Assembly (NCBI RefSeq): GCF_030378205.1
Contig: NZ_CP127385.1
Span: forward strand, 6,178,001 to 6,242,000
From: Bradyrhizobium sp. NP1
GTDB taxonomy: Bacteria; Pseudomonadota; Alphaproteobacteria; Rhizobiales; Xanthobacteraceae
Direction of reading: 5' to 3'
Length of the DNA: 64,000 nucleotides
Every line of letters begins with the position of its first letter. The first letter of the stretch is position 1. Shown in pieces: positions 25,885-35,031 of the stretch. Under the pieces are notes generated by a model, which saw only the letters and a list, made by a program, of their open reading frames with translations, had not been told where the DNA came from and did no database searches. Made by a program: the position numbers and the translations under genes.

Positions 25885-26576
25885 ACTTCCATCCACTCCC
25901 TGCGGATGGCGTCGTTGGCCTTGAGTTCGGCCGGCGTGCCCTCAAACACCATCTGGCCATGCCCCATCACATAGACGCGGTGGGAAATCCGCATCGCGAT
26001 CGACAATTTCTGTTCCACCAGCAGGATGGCGACGCCGCGCTTTGCGATCTCGGCGATCAGATCGCCGACCTGCTGCACGATCAGCGGCGCCAGTCCCTCG
26101 GTCGGCTCGTCGATCATCACGAGCCCGGGATCGCCCATCATGGTCCGGCAAATCGTCAGCATCTGCTTTTCGCCACCGGACAGCACGCCCGCGGCGGTGT
26201 CGGCGCGGTTGGCAAGATTGGGAAACATCGCAAGGAAGTCTTCGAGCTTCCATTTGGTCGGGCGCGACGGGTCCTTGATCCCCATCAGGAGGTTCTGCCG
26301 CACCGTCAATGTCGGGAAGATATCGCGGTGCTCGGGCACGTAGCCGAGCCCGAGCCGGGCGATGCGGTAGCTCGGCAGGCCGGCGATGTCCTGGTCCTTG
26401 AAACGAATGACACCCTGCGGCGGCACCTCGCCCATGATCGCCTTCACGGTGGTCGACCGTCCGACGCCGTTGCGGCCGAGCAGACTGACCACCTCGCCCG
26501 CCTCGATGCGCAGGTTGACGCCCTGCAGGATGTGGCTCTTGCCGTAATAGGCGTGCAGGTTTTCGACCTCGAGCAT
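25881..26576 (-). CDS. livF: Branched-chain amino acid-type ABC transporter ATPase LivF, Walker A variant
   Basis: 231-residue ATPase of the hydrophobic amino acid uptake family. Walker A reads GRNGVGRST: the invariant lysine is arginine (residue 40, codon CGG). The signature LSGGEKQMLTICR and Walker B LVMIDEP are normal, as is the H-loop region. The ATG shares one base with the livG stop (TGATG), which fixes the start; the frame is open far upstream but only as a livG shadow. The stop codon TAG lies in the terminal CTAG of an adjacent palindrome. Last gene of an SBP-livH-livM-livG-livF operon. Confidence 0.94.
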   Translation of the reverse strand: MLEVENLHAYYGKSHILQGVNLRIEAGEVVSLLGRNGVGRSTTVKAIMGEVPPQGVIRFKDQDIAGLPSYRIARLGLGYVPEHRDIFPTLTVRQNLLMGIKDPSRPTKWKLEDFLAMFPNLANRADTAAGVLSGGEKQMLTICRTMMGDPGLVMIDEPTEGLAPLIVQQVGDLIAEIAKRGVAILLVEQKLSIAMRISHRVYVMGHGQMVFEGTPAELKANDAIRREWMEV

Positions 26577-27337
26577 CAGGCCGCCTCCTGGCCCAGATAG
26601 GCTTCCCTCACCTTGGGATCGGCGCGGATCTCGTCGGGCGTGCCCGAGGCGATGATCTGGCCGTAGACCAGCACCGAGATGCGGTCGGCAAGGCCGAACA
26701 CGACGCTCATGTCGTGCTCGACGATGACAAGCGTGCGGCCTTCGGTAAGGCGGCGGATCAGCGCGACCGCGCGCTCGGTCTCGGCGTGGCTCATGCCGGC
26801 GGTCGGCTCGTCCAGCAGGATGACATCGGCGCCGCCGGCGGTGGTGATGCCGATCTCCAGCGCCCGCTGCTCGGCATAGGTCAGAAGTCCCGCCGGCACG
26901 TCGCGCCGAGCGGCCAGGCCAATGCTTTCCAGCACCTGCGCCGTGCGCTCGCGCACCTCGGGCAGGCGGTCGACATTCTTCCAGAACGAATAACCGTGTC
27001 CGGTGGCCCACAGCACCGCGCAGCGCACGTTTTCCCAGACACTCATGTTGGCGAACACATTGGTGACCTGGAAGCTGCGCGACAACCCGCGGCGGTTGAT
27101 CTGGTAGGGCGGCAGCCCGGAGATCACCTGGTCGCGCAGCAGAACCTCGCCCGAGGTCGGCGTGATGTAGCCGCTGATGAGATTGAACGTCGTCGACTTG
27201 CCGGCACCGTTCGGCCCGATCACGGCGTGACGCTCGCCCTGCGCGATGGAAAGATTGAGGTCGCGGATGATCGAGACGTTGCCGAAGCTCTTGTTGACGT
27301 TGCGAATGGCGATGGCGGGAGGCGGCGGCATGGTCAT
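26576..27337 (-). CDS. livG: Branched-chain amino acid-type ABC transporter ATPase LivG
   Basis: 253-residue ATPase. Walker A GPNGAGKST, Q-loop SFQVTNVF, a degenerate signature LTYAEQRALEIG typical of LivG proteins, and Walker B VILLDEPTAGMSHAETE are all visible; the C-terminal YLGQEAA is the LivG ending. With an arginine-variant LivF beside it, this subunit supplies the canonical Walker A lysine of the pair. It overlaps livM by 4 bases upstream and livF by 1 base downstream. Confidence 0.95.
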   Translation of the reverse strand: MTMPPPPAIAIRNVNKSFGNVSIIRDLNLSIAQGERHAVIGPNGAGKSTTFNLISGYITPTSGEVLLRDQVISGLPPYQINRRGLSRSFQVTNVFANMSVWENVRCAVLWATGHGYSFWKNVDRLPEVRERTAQVLESIGLAARRDVPAGLLTYAEQRALEIGITTAGGADVILLDEPTAGMSHAETERAVALIRRLTEGRTLVIVEHDMSVVFGLADRISVLVYGQIIASGTPDEIRADPKVREAYLGQEAA

Positions 27338-28635
27338 GCGAGAAACCCCTGCTCGCGCGCCGCGGTCGTGGCCTTGTCCCAGACATTCGCGACGTGAGCC
27401 CAGGTCCTGCGCGCCACGAGATAGCCCAGGACGATCAGCGCCGCCGCTAAGGCCCAGATGATCGGGCTCGACGCGTCGAAGCTCATCCCGAACGCCCTGA
27501 TGTGCGGATCGTCAGCCGCATTGACGGTATAGTGCACGGTGATCTCGATCGCGAGCACCAAGCCTGCGAGCATCGCAACCGTCGGCGGCAGCGCGACCAG
27601 ATAGGAGCGCAGCACCGGCACCAGCGCGCCGGCGCGCATCACCGGCCGATGCTTCATCAAAAGGCCGGCGAGGCCGCCAGGCGCGAACACCACGACCGCG
27701 ATGAAGATCAGGCCGAAATAGAGCTGCCAGACCGAGGTGAGATCGCTGAGCGTGAGCGACAGATAGGTGACGAAGATCGCCCCGAGGATCGGGCCGATGA
27801 AATAGCCGATGCCGCCGATATAGGCCGCGAACAGCACGGTGCCGGACTGCACCGCGCCGAGATAGGCGGAATTGGCGATCTCGAAATTGATCGCGGTCAG
27901 TGCGCCGGCGATGCCGCCGAAGAATCCGGCGAAGCAGAACGCGATATAGCGGATCACGTGCGGATCATAGCCGACGAACTGCACGCGTTCGGGATTGTCG
28001 CGGACCGCGTTGCACATGCGCCCCCACGGCGTGCGGGTCAGCGCATACATCGCGATCGTCGCGATCAGCGTCCAGGCCGCGATCAGGTAGTAGATCTGGA
28101 TCTGCGGACCGAAACTCCAGTCGAACAGCCGGAACAGCCGCGTCCGGTTGGCGGTGATGCCGGCTTCGCCGCCGAAGAAGCTGCGCAGGATCAGCACGGA
28201 GGCGCCGACCAGCTCGGCGACGCCGAGCGAGATCATGGCGAACGCCGTGCCGCTGCGTTTGGTCGAGACCCAGCCGAGCGCCAGCGCGAAGGCCAGCCCG
28301 GCGACGCCGCCGATCAGCGGCACCAGCGGCAGCGGGATCGGCCATCTGGAGGCGGCGATCAGGTTCATGCCGTGGACCGCGAGAAAGCCGCCGAACCCGT
28401 AATACACCGCGTGGCCGAACGACAGCATCCCGGTCTGGCCGAGCAGGATGTTGTAGGAGAGCGCAAAGATGATCGCGATGCCGATCAGGCTGAGCGTCGT
28501 CAGCGCGCCGCCCGAGGGGAAAATACGCGGCAGCACGAGCAGCGCCACGGCGGCAGCCAGCCACATGCCGTAGAACCGTACGCCATCGGATACGGCGGAT
28601 CGCGGCTTCGGCATCGATTCCACGGACTCGCTCAT
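27334..28635 (-). CDS. livM: Branched-chain amino acid-type ABC transporter permease LivM
   Basis: 433-residue permease with about ten membrane segments and the LivM pattern around LSYNILLGQTGMLSFGHAVYYG (residues 59-80) and the later region FFGGIAGALTAINFEIANS. The C-terminus carries extra membrane segments (about 340-425) beyond the usual core, making it longer than the roughly 330-residue average. It overlaps livH and livG by 4 bases each. Confidence 0.94.
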   Translation of the reverse strand: MSESVESMPKPRSAVSDGVRFYGMWLAAAVALLVLPRIFPSGGALTTLSLIGIAIIFALSYNILLGQTGMLSFGHAVYYGFGGFLAVHGMNLIAASRWPIPLPLVPLIGGVAGLAFALALGWVSTKRSGTAFAMISLGVAELVGASVLILRSFFGGEAGITANRTRLFRLFDWSFGPQIQIYYLIAAWTLIATIAMYALTRTPWGRMCNAVRDNPERVQFVGYDPHVIRYIAFCFAGFFGGIAGALTAINFEIANSAYLGAVQSGTVLFAAYIGGIGYFIGPILGAIFVTYLSLTLSDLTSVWQLYFGLIFIAVVVFAPGGLAGLLMKHRPVMRAGALVPVLRSYLVALPPTVAMLAGLVLAIEITVHYTVNAADDPHIRAFGMSFDASSPIIWALAAALIVLGYLVARRTWAHVANVWDKATTAAREQGFLA

Positions 28636-29573
28636 GTCTCGCGCGTTCCCAATAGGCCCATCGGGCGGAAGATCAGGATCAGGACCAGCAGCACATAGGG
28701 CAGGATGGGCGCGATCTGCGCGATCGTGACGTTCCAGATGTCCGACAGCAACGGGTATCCCGCGCCGAGCGGTCCGAATAGGCTGGCAAGCGAGCCGTTG
28801 ATCGAGACGGCGAAGGTCTGCAACAACCCGATCAGAAGCGAGGCGATGAAGGCGCCGGGCAGCGAGCCGAGTCCGCCTACCACGACCACCACGAACAGGA
28901 TCGGTCCGAGCAGTCCCGCCATGTTGGACTGCGTGACCAGCGCGGGACCCGCGATCACGCCGGCGACGGCGGCGAGCGCCGTGCCGAAGCCGAACACCAG
29001 CATGAAGATGCGGCCGACATTGTGCCCGAGATGACCCACCATCTGCGGGTGGGTGAGCGCCGCCTGCACGATCATGCCGACCCGGGTCTTCTTGATCCCG
29101 ATCAGGAGCGCCGCGAAGATCGCAACCGCCACCAGCAGCATGAAGATCTTGTAGGCCGGATAGTTGGTGGAGAAGATGGTGAAGGCCGGGAAATCCAGCA
29201 GCGCGGGCACGCGGTAGTCCACCGGGCTTTTGCCCCAGATCATCTGCACCACCTCCTCGATCGCGAAGGCGAGACCGAAGGTGAACAGCAGCTCGGCGAC
29301 ATGGCCGTTCTTATGGACGTTGCGCAGGCCGTAGCGCTCGACCGCGGCGCCGATGACGCCCGCGAGCACCGGCGCGATCAACAATGCCGGCCAGAAGCCG
29401 ATCCAGCGCGTCAGCTGGTAGCCGAAAAATGCGCCCAGCATGTAGAACGAGGCATGCGCGAAGTTGAGAACGCCGAGCATACTGAAGATGACGGTCAACC
29501 CGCTCGACATCAGGAACAGCAGCATGCCGAACAGGATGCCATTCAGTGTCGATATGATGACCAGTTCCAGCAC
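28632..29573 (-). CDS. livH: Branched-chain amino acid-type ABC transporter permease LivH
   Basis: 313-residue permease with about eight membrane segments. LNGILFGMLLFLMSSGLTVIFSMLGVLNFAHASFYMLGA near the N-terminus is the LivH signature. It is preceded by the receptor gene, with a 138-bp spacer that contains a 10-bp-stem hairpin, and overlaps livM by 4 bases. Confidence 0.94.
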   Translation of the reverse strand: MLELVIISTLNGILFGMLLFLMSSGLTVIFSMLGVLNFAHASFYMLGAFFGYQLTRWIGFWPALLIAPVLAGVIGAAVERYGLRNVHKNGHVAELLFTFGLAFAIEEVVQMIWGKSPVDYRVPALLDFPAFTIFSTNYPAYKIFMLLVAVAIFAALLIGIKKTRVGMIVQAALTHPQMVGHLGHNVGRIFMLVFGFGTALAAVAGVIAGPALVTQSNMAGLLGPILFVVVVVGGLGSLPGAFIASLLIGLLQTFAVSINGSLASLFGPLGAGYPLLSDIWNVTIAQIAPILPYVLLVLILIFRPMGLLGTRET

Positions 29574-29658
29574 CAGGAGTCCCCAGCTCGGCTACCGCAT
29601 GACGCCTTCCCTGAGGTACGCCGCATGCGCGCCCATGCGCCGCCTGCGCCATCCGCAG

Positions 29659-29687
29659 GGCGTGCCCGACATCAAGCCGGGCACGCC
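29659..29687 (-). terminator. Intercistronic hairpin between receptor and livH
   Basis: GGCGTGCCCG (29659-29668) pairs with CGGGCACGCC (29678-29687) across a 9-base loop, 25 bases after the receptor stop. No T run. Such hairpins often stabilise receptor mRNA relative to permease mRNA; inferred here. Confidence 0.5.
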
Positions 29688-29711
29688 GATCGTGCAACGC
29701 ACCGGCCCGCG

Positions 29712-30944
29712 TTACGGCCGGGCCATCTGGCAGGTCGTCGGCAACACCGTCTTGTCGGTGTCGATCTTGGCCACCAGCCTCCAGCCCCAGCCCGTCTTCT
29801 CCTCGTCAAACGCCTCCTTCTCGGACCGATCGCCGAATGAGGAGATGTACATCGGCTGGAAGAACTGATGGTCGTCCTTGCGCATGGTGCCCTTGCCCCC
29901 GTTATAGACCTCGAACTCCATGCCTTCGAGCGCGGTTGCGACCTTCACGGGATCGACGGACTTGGCCTTGTCGGCGGCGGCGGCCAGCATCCGCATTTCA
30001 TTGGCCGCGCGCGGGTACCACATCGACACGTCGTATTTGGCGCGCAGCGCCTTTTCGAAAGTGTCCGACGACGGCGTGCTGATATTGGCCTGCCCCTCGC
30101 CGATCACGAACACCTGATGATTGAGGCCGGCCTGCTTGATCGCGGTCGGGCCGCCGGCGCCGCCTGCATAATAGGTGTACCAGTTGACCTTGAGGCCGGC
30201 ATCAGCGGCGGCTTTCAGCAGCAGTGCGAAATCCTGGCCCCAATTGCCGGTGATGACGGAATCGGCGCCCGACGCCTTGATCTTGGCGATGTAGGGCGCG
30301 AAGTCGGTGACCTTCAGCAACGGATGCAGTTCGTCGCCGACGATCTGGATGTCGGGCCGCTTCTTCGCCAGCATCGCCTTGGCCTGGCTGCGCACGGATT
30401 CGCCGAAGGAATAATCCTGATTGATCAGGTAGATCTTTTTCGTCGCCGGCGTATCCTTGATGTAGTTGGTCAAGGCTTCCATCTTGATGTCGGAATTCGC
30501 GTCCCAGGCGAAATGCCAGTAGCTGCATTTGGCGTTGGTCAGGACCGGATCGACCGCGGCATAGTTGAAATACAGCACCTCCTTGCCGGGGTTGCGCTCG
30601 TTGTGCTTGGTCACGAAGTCCGACAGCGCCGCGGCATTGGCCGATCCATTGCCCTGCGTCAGATAGCGGATGCCGGCGTCGATCGCCTTTTGTGCCTGAA
30701 CCAGCGACTCCTGCGGATTGGCCTTGTTATCGAACGGCACGATCTCGACCTTCTTGCCGCCGATCCCGCCCTTGGCGTTGAGCTCTTCGGCAAGGAACTG
30801 GTAGATCTTGAGGCCGACCTCGCCGACGCTCGCGCCGCCTCCCGACAGCGGGTCGATGTAGGCCACCTTCACCGTCTCCTGCGCCATTGCAGCGCCAGTC
30901 AAAAACGGCAGTGCCAGCACGGCAGCGGTCAAAATCCTGCGCAT
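29712..30944 (-). CDS. Branched-chain amino acid-type ABC transporter substrate-binding protein
   Basis: 410-residue periplasmic receptor of the LivJ/LivK family. The signal peptide MRRILTAAVLALPFLTGAAMA precedes QETVKVAYIDPLSGGGASVGEVG, the canonical first strand and ligand loop. The domain continues with KVEIVPFDNKANPQESL and a C-terminal lobe ending in TTCQMARP. GGAGG lies upstream of the ATG at 30944. The cargo may be amino acids, aromatic acids or amides; the family is broad. First gene of the operon. Confidence 0.94.
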   Translation of the reverse strand: MRRILTAAVLALPFLTGAAMAQETVKVAYIDPLSGGGASVGEVGLKIYQFLAEELNAKGGIGGKKVEIVPFDNKANPQESLVQAQKAIDAGIRYLTQGNGSANAAALSDFVTKHNERNPGKEVLYFNYAAVDPVLTNAKCSYWHFAWDANSDIKMEALTNYIKDTPATKKIYLINQDYSFGESVRSQAKAMLAKKRPDIQIVGDELHPLLKVTDFAPYIAKIKASGADSVITGNWGQDFALLLKAAADAGLKVNWYTYYAGGAGGPTAIKQAGLNHQVFVIGEGQANISTPSSDTFEKALRAKYDVSMWYPRAANEMRMLAAAADKAKSVDPVKVATALEGMEFEVYNGGKGTMRKDDHQFFQPMYISSFGDRSEKEAFDEEKTGWGWRLVAKIDTDKTVLPTTCQMARP

Positions 30945-31089
30945 GGTCGTTCCTCCGATGGTTATTCTTGTTGCATGCCGGGACATGCAGGGCTTGTTTC
31001 ACCAAACTATTGAGAGAAGACGGCCGCCCTTGTCAATGTCCGTCGGCCGCCGCCCGTCCGGCGGAATGTCGCAAAAAGGTCGCGCGACC

Positions 31090-32067
31090 TCACGGCCGGC
31101 GTGTCCAGCGGTCCGCATTGACCGCGCCGACCGGCGCCTCGCCCTTGATGATTGCTGCGACCTGGCGCACGGTCTCTGACGCTTGGTGCTCGATCGCCTG
31201 CGGCGTCAGCCCGCCGATATGCGGGGTCGCGATCACGTTCGGCAATTTCGCAAGCTCCGGCGTCGGCATCTGGTCCGGCGCGCGGCCGACATCCATCGCC
31301 GCACCGGCGATGCGGTGGTCGCGGAGCGCTGCGGCCAGCGCCGCCTCGTCGACCAGATTGCCGCGCGACAGATTGATGAAGAAGGCATGCTTCTGCATGC
31401 ACGACAGCGCCGCCTGCCCGATCAGGTTCTCGGTCGCTTCATTGGCGACCGCGAGACAGACGACATAATCGGCGCGCGACAGCAGGTCGTCGAGCGGCAC
31501 ATGCCGGATGGCGGGGTCGTCGATGCTGACAAAGGGATCGGCGACCAGCACCTCCATGCCCAGCACCTTCGCAATTCCGGCGAGGGCGCGGCCGATGCTG
31601 CCATAGCCGATGATGCCGATGCGGCCGCCCGCGAGCTGCCGGCCCATCGCCACCTCCGGCCTGCGACCGGCGTGAAAATCCGCGGCCGCGCGCGAGACCC
31701 CGCGCGACAGGTCCACCATGAAGCCGAGCGCAAGCTCGGCGACCGCCGGCACGAAGCCCGGCGAAGCGCGCGTCACCAGCACGCCCGCTCTGGAAGCCGC
31801 GTCGACGTCGATGTTGCGGATATCGACCGCGCAGCGAACGAAGGCGCGCAGGTTCGGCAGTTGCGGAAAGATCGCGCCCTGCCCTTCGGTCATGCGGTCG
31901 GCAACGATGATGTCGGCATCTTTCGCTTTCGCGACGAGGCCGGCGGCATCGAGCGGCTCGTCGCCCTCGTGCAGGCGGACCTCGGCGAGCGCCTGCAGGC
32001 CCTTCAGGCTGCGCTCGCCGTAATATTGTCGCCGGAACTCCGGCGGATGGGTCAGCAGCACTTTCAC
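31090..32067 (-). CDS. 2-hydroxyacid dehydrogenase (catalytic glutamate not conserved)
   Basis: 325-residue D-isomer-specific 2-hydroxyacid dehydrogenase. The NAD-binding motif is GIIGYGSIGRALAG (about residues 149-162), the substrate Arg is in NLSRGNLVDE, and the catalytic His is in TPHIGG. The usual DVFxxEP catalytic-Glu segment is instead DVGRAPDQMP, so the Glu of the Arg-Glu-His triad is absent at its normal place, possibly replaced by Asp. It starts with GTG. It lies 12 bp after the TRAP permease gene, which suggests it oxidises or reduces the transported hydroxy/keto acid. Confidence 0.92.
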   Translation of the reverse strand: MKVLLTHPPEFRRQYYGERSLKGLQALAEVRLHEGDEPLDAAGLVAKAKDADIIVADRMTEGQGAIFPQLPNLRAFVRCAVDIRNIDVDAASRAGVLVTRASPGFVPAVAELALGFMVDLSRGVSRAAADFHAGRRPEVAMGRQLAGGRIGIIGYGSIGRALAGIAKVLGMEVLVADPFVSIDDPAIRHVPLDDLLSRADYVVCLAVANEATENLIGQAALSCMQKHAFFINLSRGNLVDEAALAAALRDHRIAGAAMDVGRAPDQMPTPELAKLPNVIATPHIGGLTPQAIEHQASETVRQVAAIIKGEAPVGAVNADRWTRRP

Positions 32068-32079
32068 GGTTTCATTCCG

Positions 32080-33987
32080 TCAGTAGCCGAAGGCGCGCGG
32101 CAGCGCCGTGCTGATAGAAGGCACGAATGCAACCACCAACAGGCAAAGCAGCAACAATCCGAGATAGCCCATGATCGGCTTCACGGTCTGCTCGATCGGT
32201 ACGTTGCCGATCAGGCAGGCGCCGTAAAGGCCGAGCCCGAGCGGCGGCGCGAACAGGCCGATGCCCATCGCGATGACAAGCACGACGCCGAAATGCAGGG
32301 GATCGATGCCGAGCTTGACCGCGACCGGCAGCAGCAGCGGGCCGAAGATGATCAGCGCGGCCGCGCCCTCCAGCACCGAGCCCATCACGATCAGCACCGC
32401 GATCGACAGCAGCATGAACAGCCAGACGCCATTGGTCTTGGACAGCGCCAGCATCATGTCGCCGACCGCATGCGGCACCTGCTGCAGCGTCAGGATGAAG
32501 GCGAGCGACTGCGCGGCGGCGACGATGAACAGCACCAGCCCCGAACGTGTCGCGGCCTGGACGAAGCTCTGGGCTGTCGCGCGCAAGCCAAGCTCGCGGA
32601 ACACGATGCGGCCGACCACCAGCGCATAGAGCGCGGCAAACGCCGAGATTTCGGTCGCGGTGGCAAAACCGCTCTTGAAGCCGGCGAAGATCATGAAGAT
32701 CAGCCCGAAGGAGGCGACGGCGCCGCTCCACAGCCCGGAGACGGCCGCGCGCGGCTCGGCGTCGTCGGCGGCTGCGGGACGCCTGCCGAAGATGATGCAC
32801 ACCGCGATCAGCGCCAGCGCCATCAGTCCGGCCGGCAGCAGCCCGGCGACGAACAGGCCGCCGATCGAGAGGTTGGCGACGAAGCCGAGGATGATCAGGT
32901 TGATGCAGGGCGGGATGGTCTCGGCCATCACCGCGGAGGCCGCGAGCAACGCGACCGCGCTGCCGGGATTCTGCCTTGTGCGGCGCGCCGCCGGAATCAG
33001 CACCGAGCCGACGGCGGCGACGTCTGCCATCTTGGAGCCGGAGATGCCGGAGAACAGCACCATCGAGGTCACCATGACGACGTTGAGCCCGCCGCGCATG
33101 CGCCCGACCCCGCGCTGCAACAGCTCGATCAGGCGGACCGACATGCCGTTGGCTTCCATGAGGTAGCCGACCAGGATGAAGAACGGGATCGCAAGCAGCA
33201 CGAAATTGTCGATGCCACGCGCCATCTGCTGGGCGAAGATGACGCCGGGCAGCGAGCCCTCCACCCAGATGAAGATCAGCGCCGCCAGCGCCAGCGCAAA
33301 GCCGATCGGCAATCCAGCGAACAGCATGACGAAGAAGCCGACCAGCATCAGCGTGCCGGACTGCGGCACTGATGCAGGCGCGAGATAATCCCACGCCAGA
33401 TAGAGACCGACGATCAGCGCCGCGGCAACGATGCCTTCGGTCATGGCGCGGAACCCGCGGCCGCGAAAGATGTCGAACGCGAAGATGGTCATGAACAGCG
33501 CGCCGACGCCCATCGGATAGAAGGTCAGCTCCAGCGGCAGGCCGGAACCGGTGGTCTGACCTGCCGTCAGGCTGCCGAGCATCAGCGCGTGCCAGGCGAC
33601 GTAGGCAGCGATCAATGTCGTCAAGAGCGCGACCACCGCATCGACCACGATGCGCACGCGCGCCGGCAGCATGTCGGCGAGGAAAGCGACGCCGAGATTC
33701 TCGCTGCGCGCCAGCGCGCTCGCCGCGCCGAAGAAGCTGGAACCGACCATCAGGCCGCGCGCGACGTCGTCGGACCATTCGACCGGCGCGTTGAACAGGA
33801 AGCGCAGCAGCACCGAGCCGCAGACCACGAGCAGGTCGGCCGCCAGCATGATCGCGGCGACCGCATCGCTCAGCGCCAGCAGCCACGCCACGAGGACATG
33901 ACGATCAGCATGGGAAGCGGAAGCGACGTTTGCCCCCGCCTCGCCGCTATTGCCGGATGCGAAAGCCGGCTGCGCCGCGCCCGACAT
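32080..33987 (-). CDS. TRAP transporter permease, DctQ-DctM fusion
   Basis: 635 residues joining the small DctQ-like subunit (about residues 30-165, four membrane segments, with FLFNAPVEWSDDVARGLMV) to the large DctM-like subunit (from about residue 210, with GLPIGFALALAALIF and PFFILVGYLMEANGMS). The fusion makes one polypeptide do the work of two TRAP membrane subunits. The middle segment DVAAVGSVLIPAARR and the later APPLGLGLYGACLIG are DctM motifs. It follows the receptor gene by 12 bp. Transport is sodium- or proton-coupled with a periplasmic receptor. Confidence 0.93.
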   Translation of the reverse strand: MSGAAQPAFASGNSGEAGANVASASHADRHVLVAWLLALSDAVAAIMLAADLLVVCGSVLLRFLFNAPVEWSDDVARGLMVGSSFFGAASALARSENLGVAFLADMLPARVRIVVDAVVALLTTLIAAYVAWHALMLGSLTAGQTTGSGLPLELTFYPMGVGALFMTIFAFDIFRGRGFRAMTEGIVAAALIVGLYLAWDYLAPASVPQSGTLMLVGFFVMLFAGLPIGFALALAALIFIWVEGSLPGVIFAQQMARGIDNFVLLAIPFFILVGYLMEANGMSVRLIELLQRGVGRMRGGLNVVMVTSMVLFSGISGSKMADVAAVGSVLIPAARRTRQNPGSAVALLAASAVMAETIPPCINLIILGFVANLSIGGLFVAGLLPAGLMALALIAVCIIFGRRPAAADDAEPRAAVSGLWSGAVASFGLIFMIFAGFKSGFATATEISAFAALYALVVGRIVFRELGLRATAQSFVQAATRSGLVLFIVAAAQSLAFILTLQQVPHAVGDMMLALSKTNGVWLFMLLSIAVLIVMGSVLEGAAALIIFGPLLLPVAVKLGIDPLHFGVVLVIAMGIGLFAPPLGLGLYGACLIGNVPIEQTVKPIMGYLGLLLLCLLVVAFVPSISTALPRAFGY

Positions 33988-33999
33988 CGCCCTGCCGCC

Positions 34000-35031
34000 T
34001 CAGGCCTGGGTCGCGCGGATCATCTCGACGACGGGCTTGGCCTCGGGATGCGCCTTGATGAAATTGTCGGTCTGCGGAGCTACGCGCTTGCGGAAGGCTT
34101 CCCTGTCGCATTCGACCACGGCAACGCCCTTCTCCACGATCGCGGCCTGCGCCTCCTTCTCGACCGCAAGGCCGTGGGCGCGGGTGTCGATGGCCGCCTT
34201 CTGCGCGGCATCGAGGAAACCGTTGCGCAGCTTCGGATCCATGCGCTTGTAGGTCGCGTCGCTGAAATAGACCGCAAGCGGGGAAAAGATGTGCTGGGTC
34301 AGCGCGTAGTTCTTCGCGGTCTCGTAGAACTTGCTGGCGAGGATGGTCGGCGGGTCGTGCTCGAGCCCGTCGAGCACGCCGGCCTGCAGCGCGGTGTAGA
34401 TCTCGCCAAAGGCGAGCGGCGTTGCGGCGGCGCCCATCAGGCGCAGGCATTCGGTGATGATCGGGTTCGGCAGCGTCCTGATCTTGAGGCCGGCGAGATC
34501 CTCCGGCGTCTCCACCTTCTTCTTCGCCAGCACGCTGCGCGCGCCGAAATTATAGGCCCAGGCAATGATGCGGATGTTGCCGCCCTTGAGCAGCGCCTCC
34601 TCGATCGGCTTTGCGGCGCCGCCGTCGAACGCCTTGGTCTGCTGCTGGTAGCTGGTGAAGAGATAGCCGAGGTCGAAGGTGCCGACCAGCGGCACCAGAT
34701 TGGCCGAGATCGACGAGCCAGAGATCATCAGGTCGATGACGCCGAGCTTGACCGAATTGATGACGTCGATCTCCTGGCCGAGCTGGTTGTCGGGAAAGAA
34801 GGTGACGTCGATCTGCTCGGAAAGGCCGCCTGCCTTGATCTGCTTCACGAGATTGTCGTAGTAGACGCGGCCGTTGGCATATTTCGGATCGTTTGGCAGC
34901 GACGAGGAGCATCTCAGCTTCAAGGTCGCGGCCTGCGCGCGGCCGATGATGGCGGGAGAAAGCGCGATCCAGGCGGCCGCGGCCTTTGACGAACGCAGCA
35001 ACGTGCGGCGGCTGACGGGCCCGATTGTCAT
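34000..35031 (-). CDS. TRAP transporter substrate-binding protein, DctP family
   Basis: 343 residues. The N-terminus MTIGPVSRRTLLRSSKAAAAW contains a twin-arginine-like export signal ending near GRAQA. The mature part begins TLKLRCSSSLPNDPKYANG and carries the DctP ligand-contact region with the conserved Arg in LKIRTLPNPI. It is first in the TRAP operon (receptor, DctQM fusion, 2-hydroxyacid dehydrogenase). Likely ligands are hydroxy- or keto-carboxylates, inferred from the dehydrogenase neighbour. Confidence 0.93.
   Translation of the reverse strand: MTIGPVSRRTLLRSSKAAAAWIALSPAIIGRAQAATLKLRCSSSLPNDPKYANGRVYYDNLVKQIKAGGLSEQIDVTFFPDNQLGQEIDVINSVKLGVIDLMISGSSISANLVPLVGTFDLGYLFTSYQQQTKAFDGGAAKPIEEALLKGGNIRIIAWAYNFGARSVLAKKKVETPEDLAGLKIRTLPNPIITECLRLMGAAATPLAFGEIYTALQAGVLDGLEHDPPTILASKFYETAKNYALTQHIFSPLAVYFSDATYKRMDPKLRNGFLDAAQKAAIDTRAHGLAVEKEAQAAIVEKGVAVVECDREAFRKRVAPQTDNFIKAHPEAKPVVEMIRATQA

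Noticed and set aside
32072..33886. A second minus-strand frame of about 600 codons over the TRAP permease gene
   Set aside because: Off-phase shadow of the DctQM fusion; low complexity, Arg-rich and without membrane segments.
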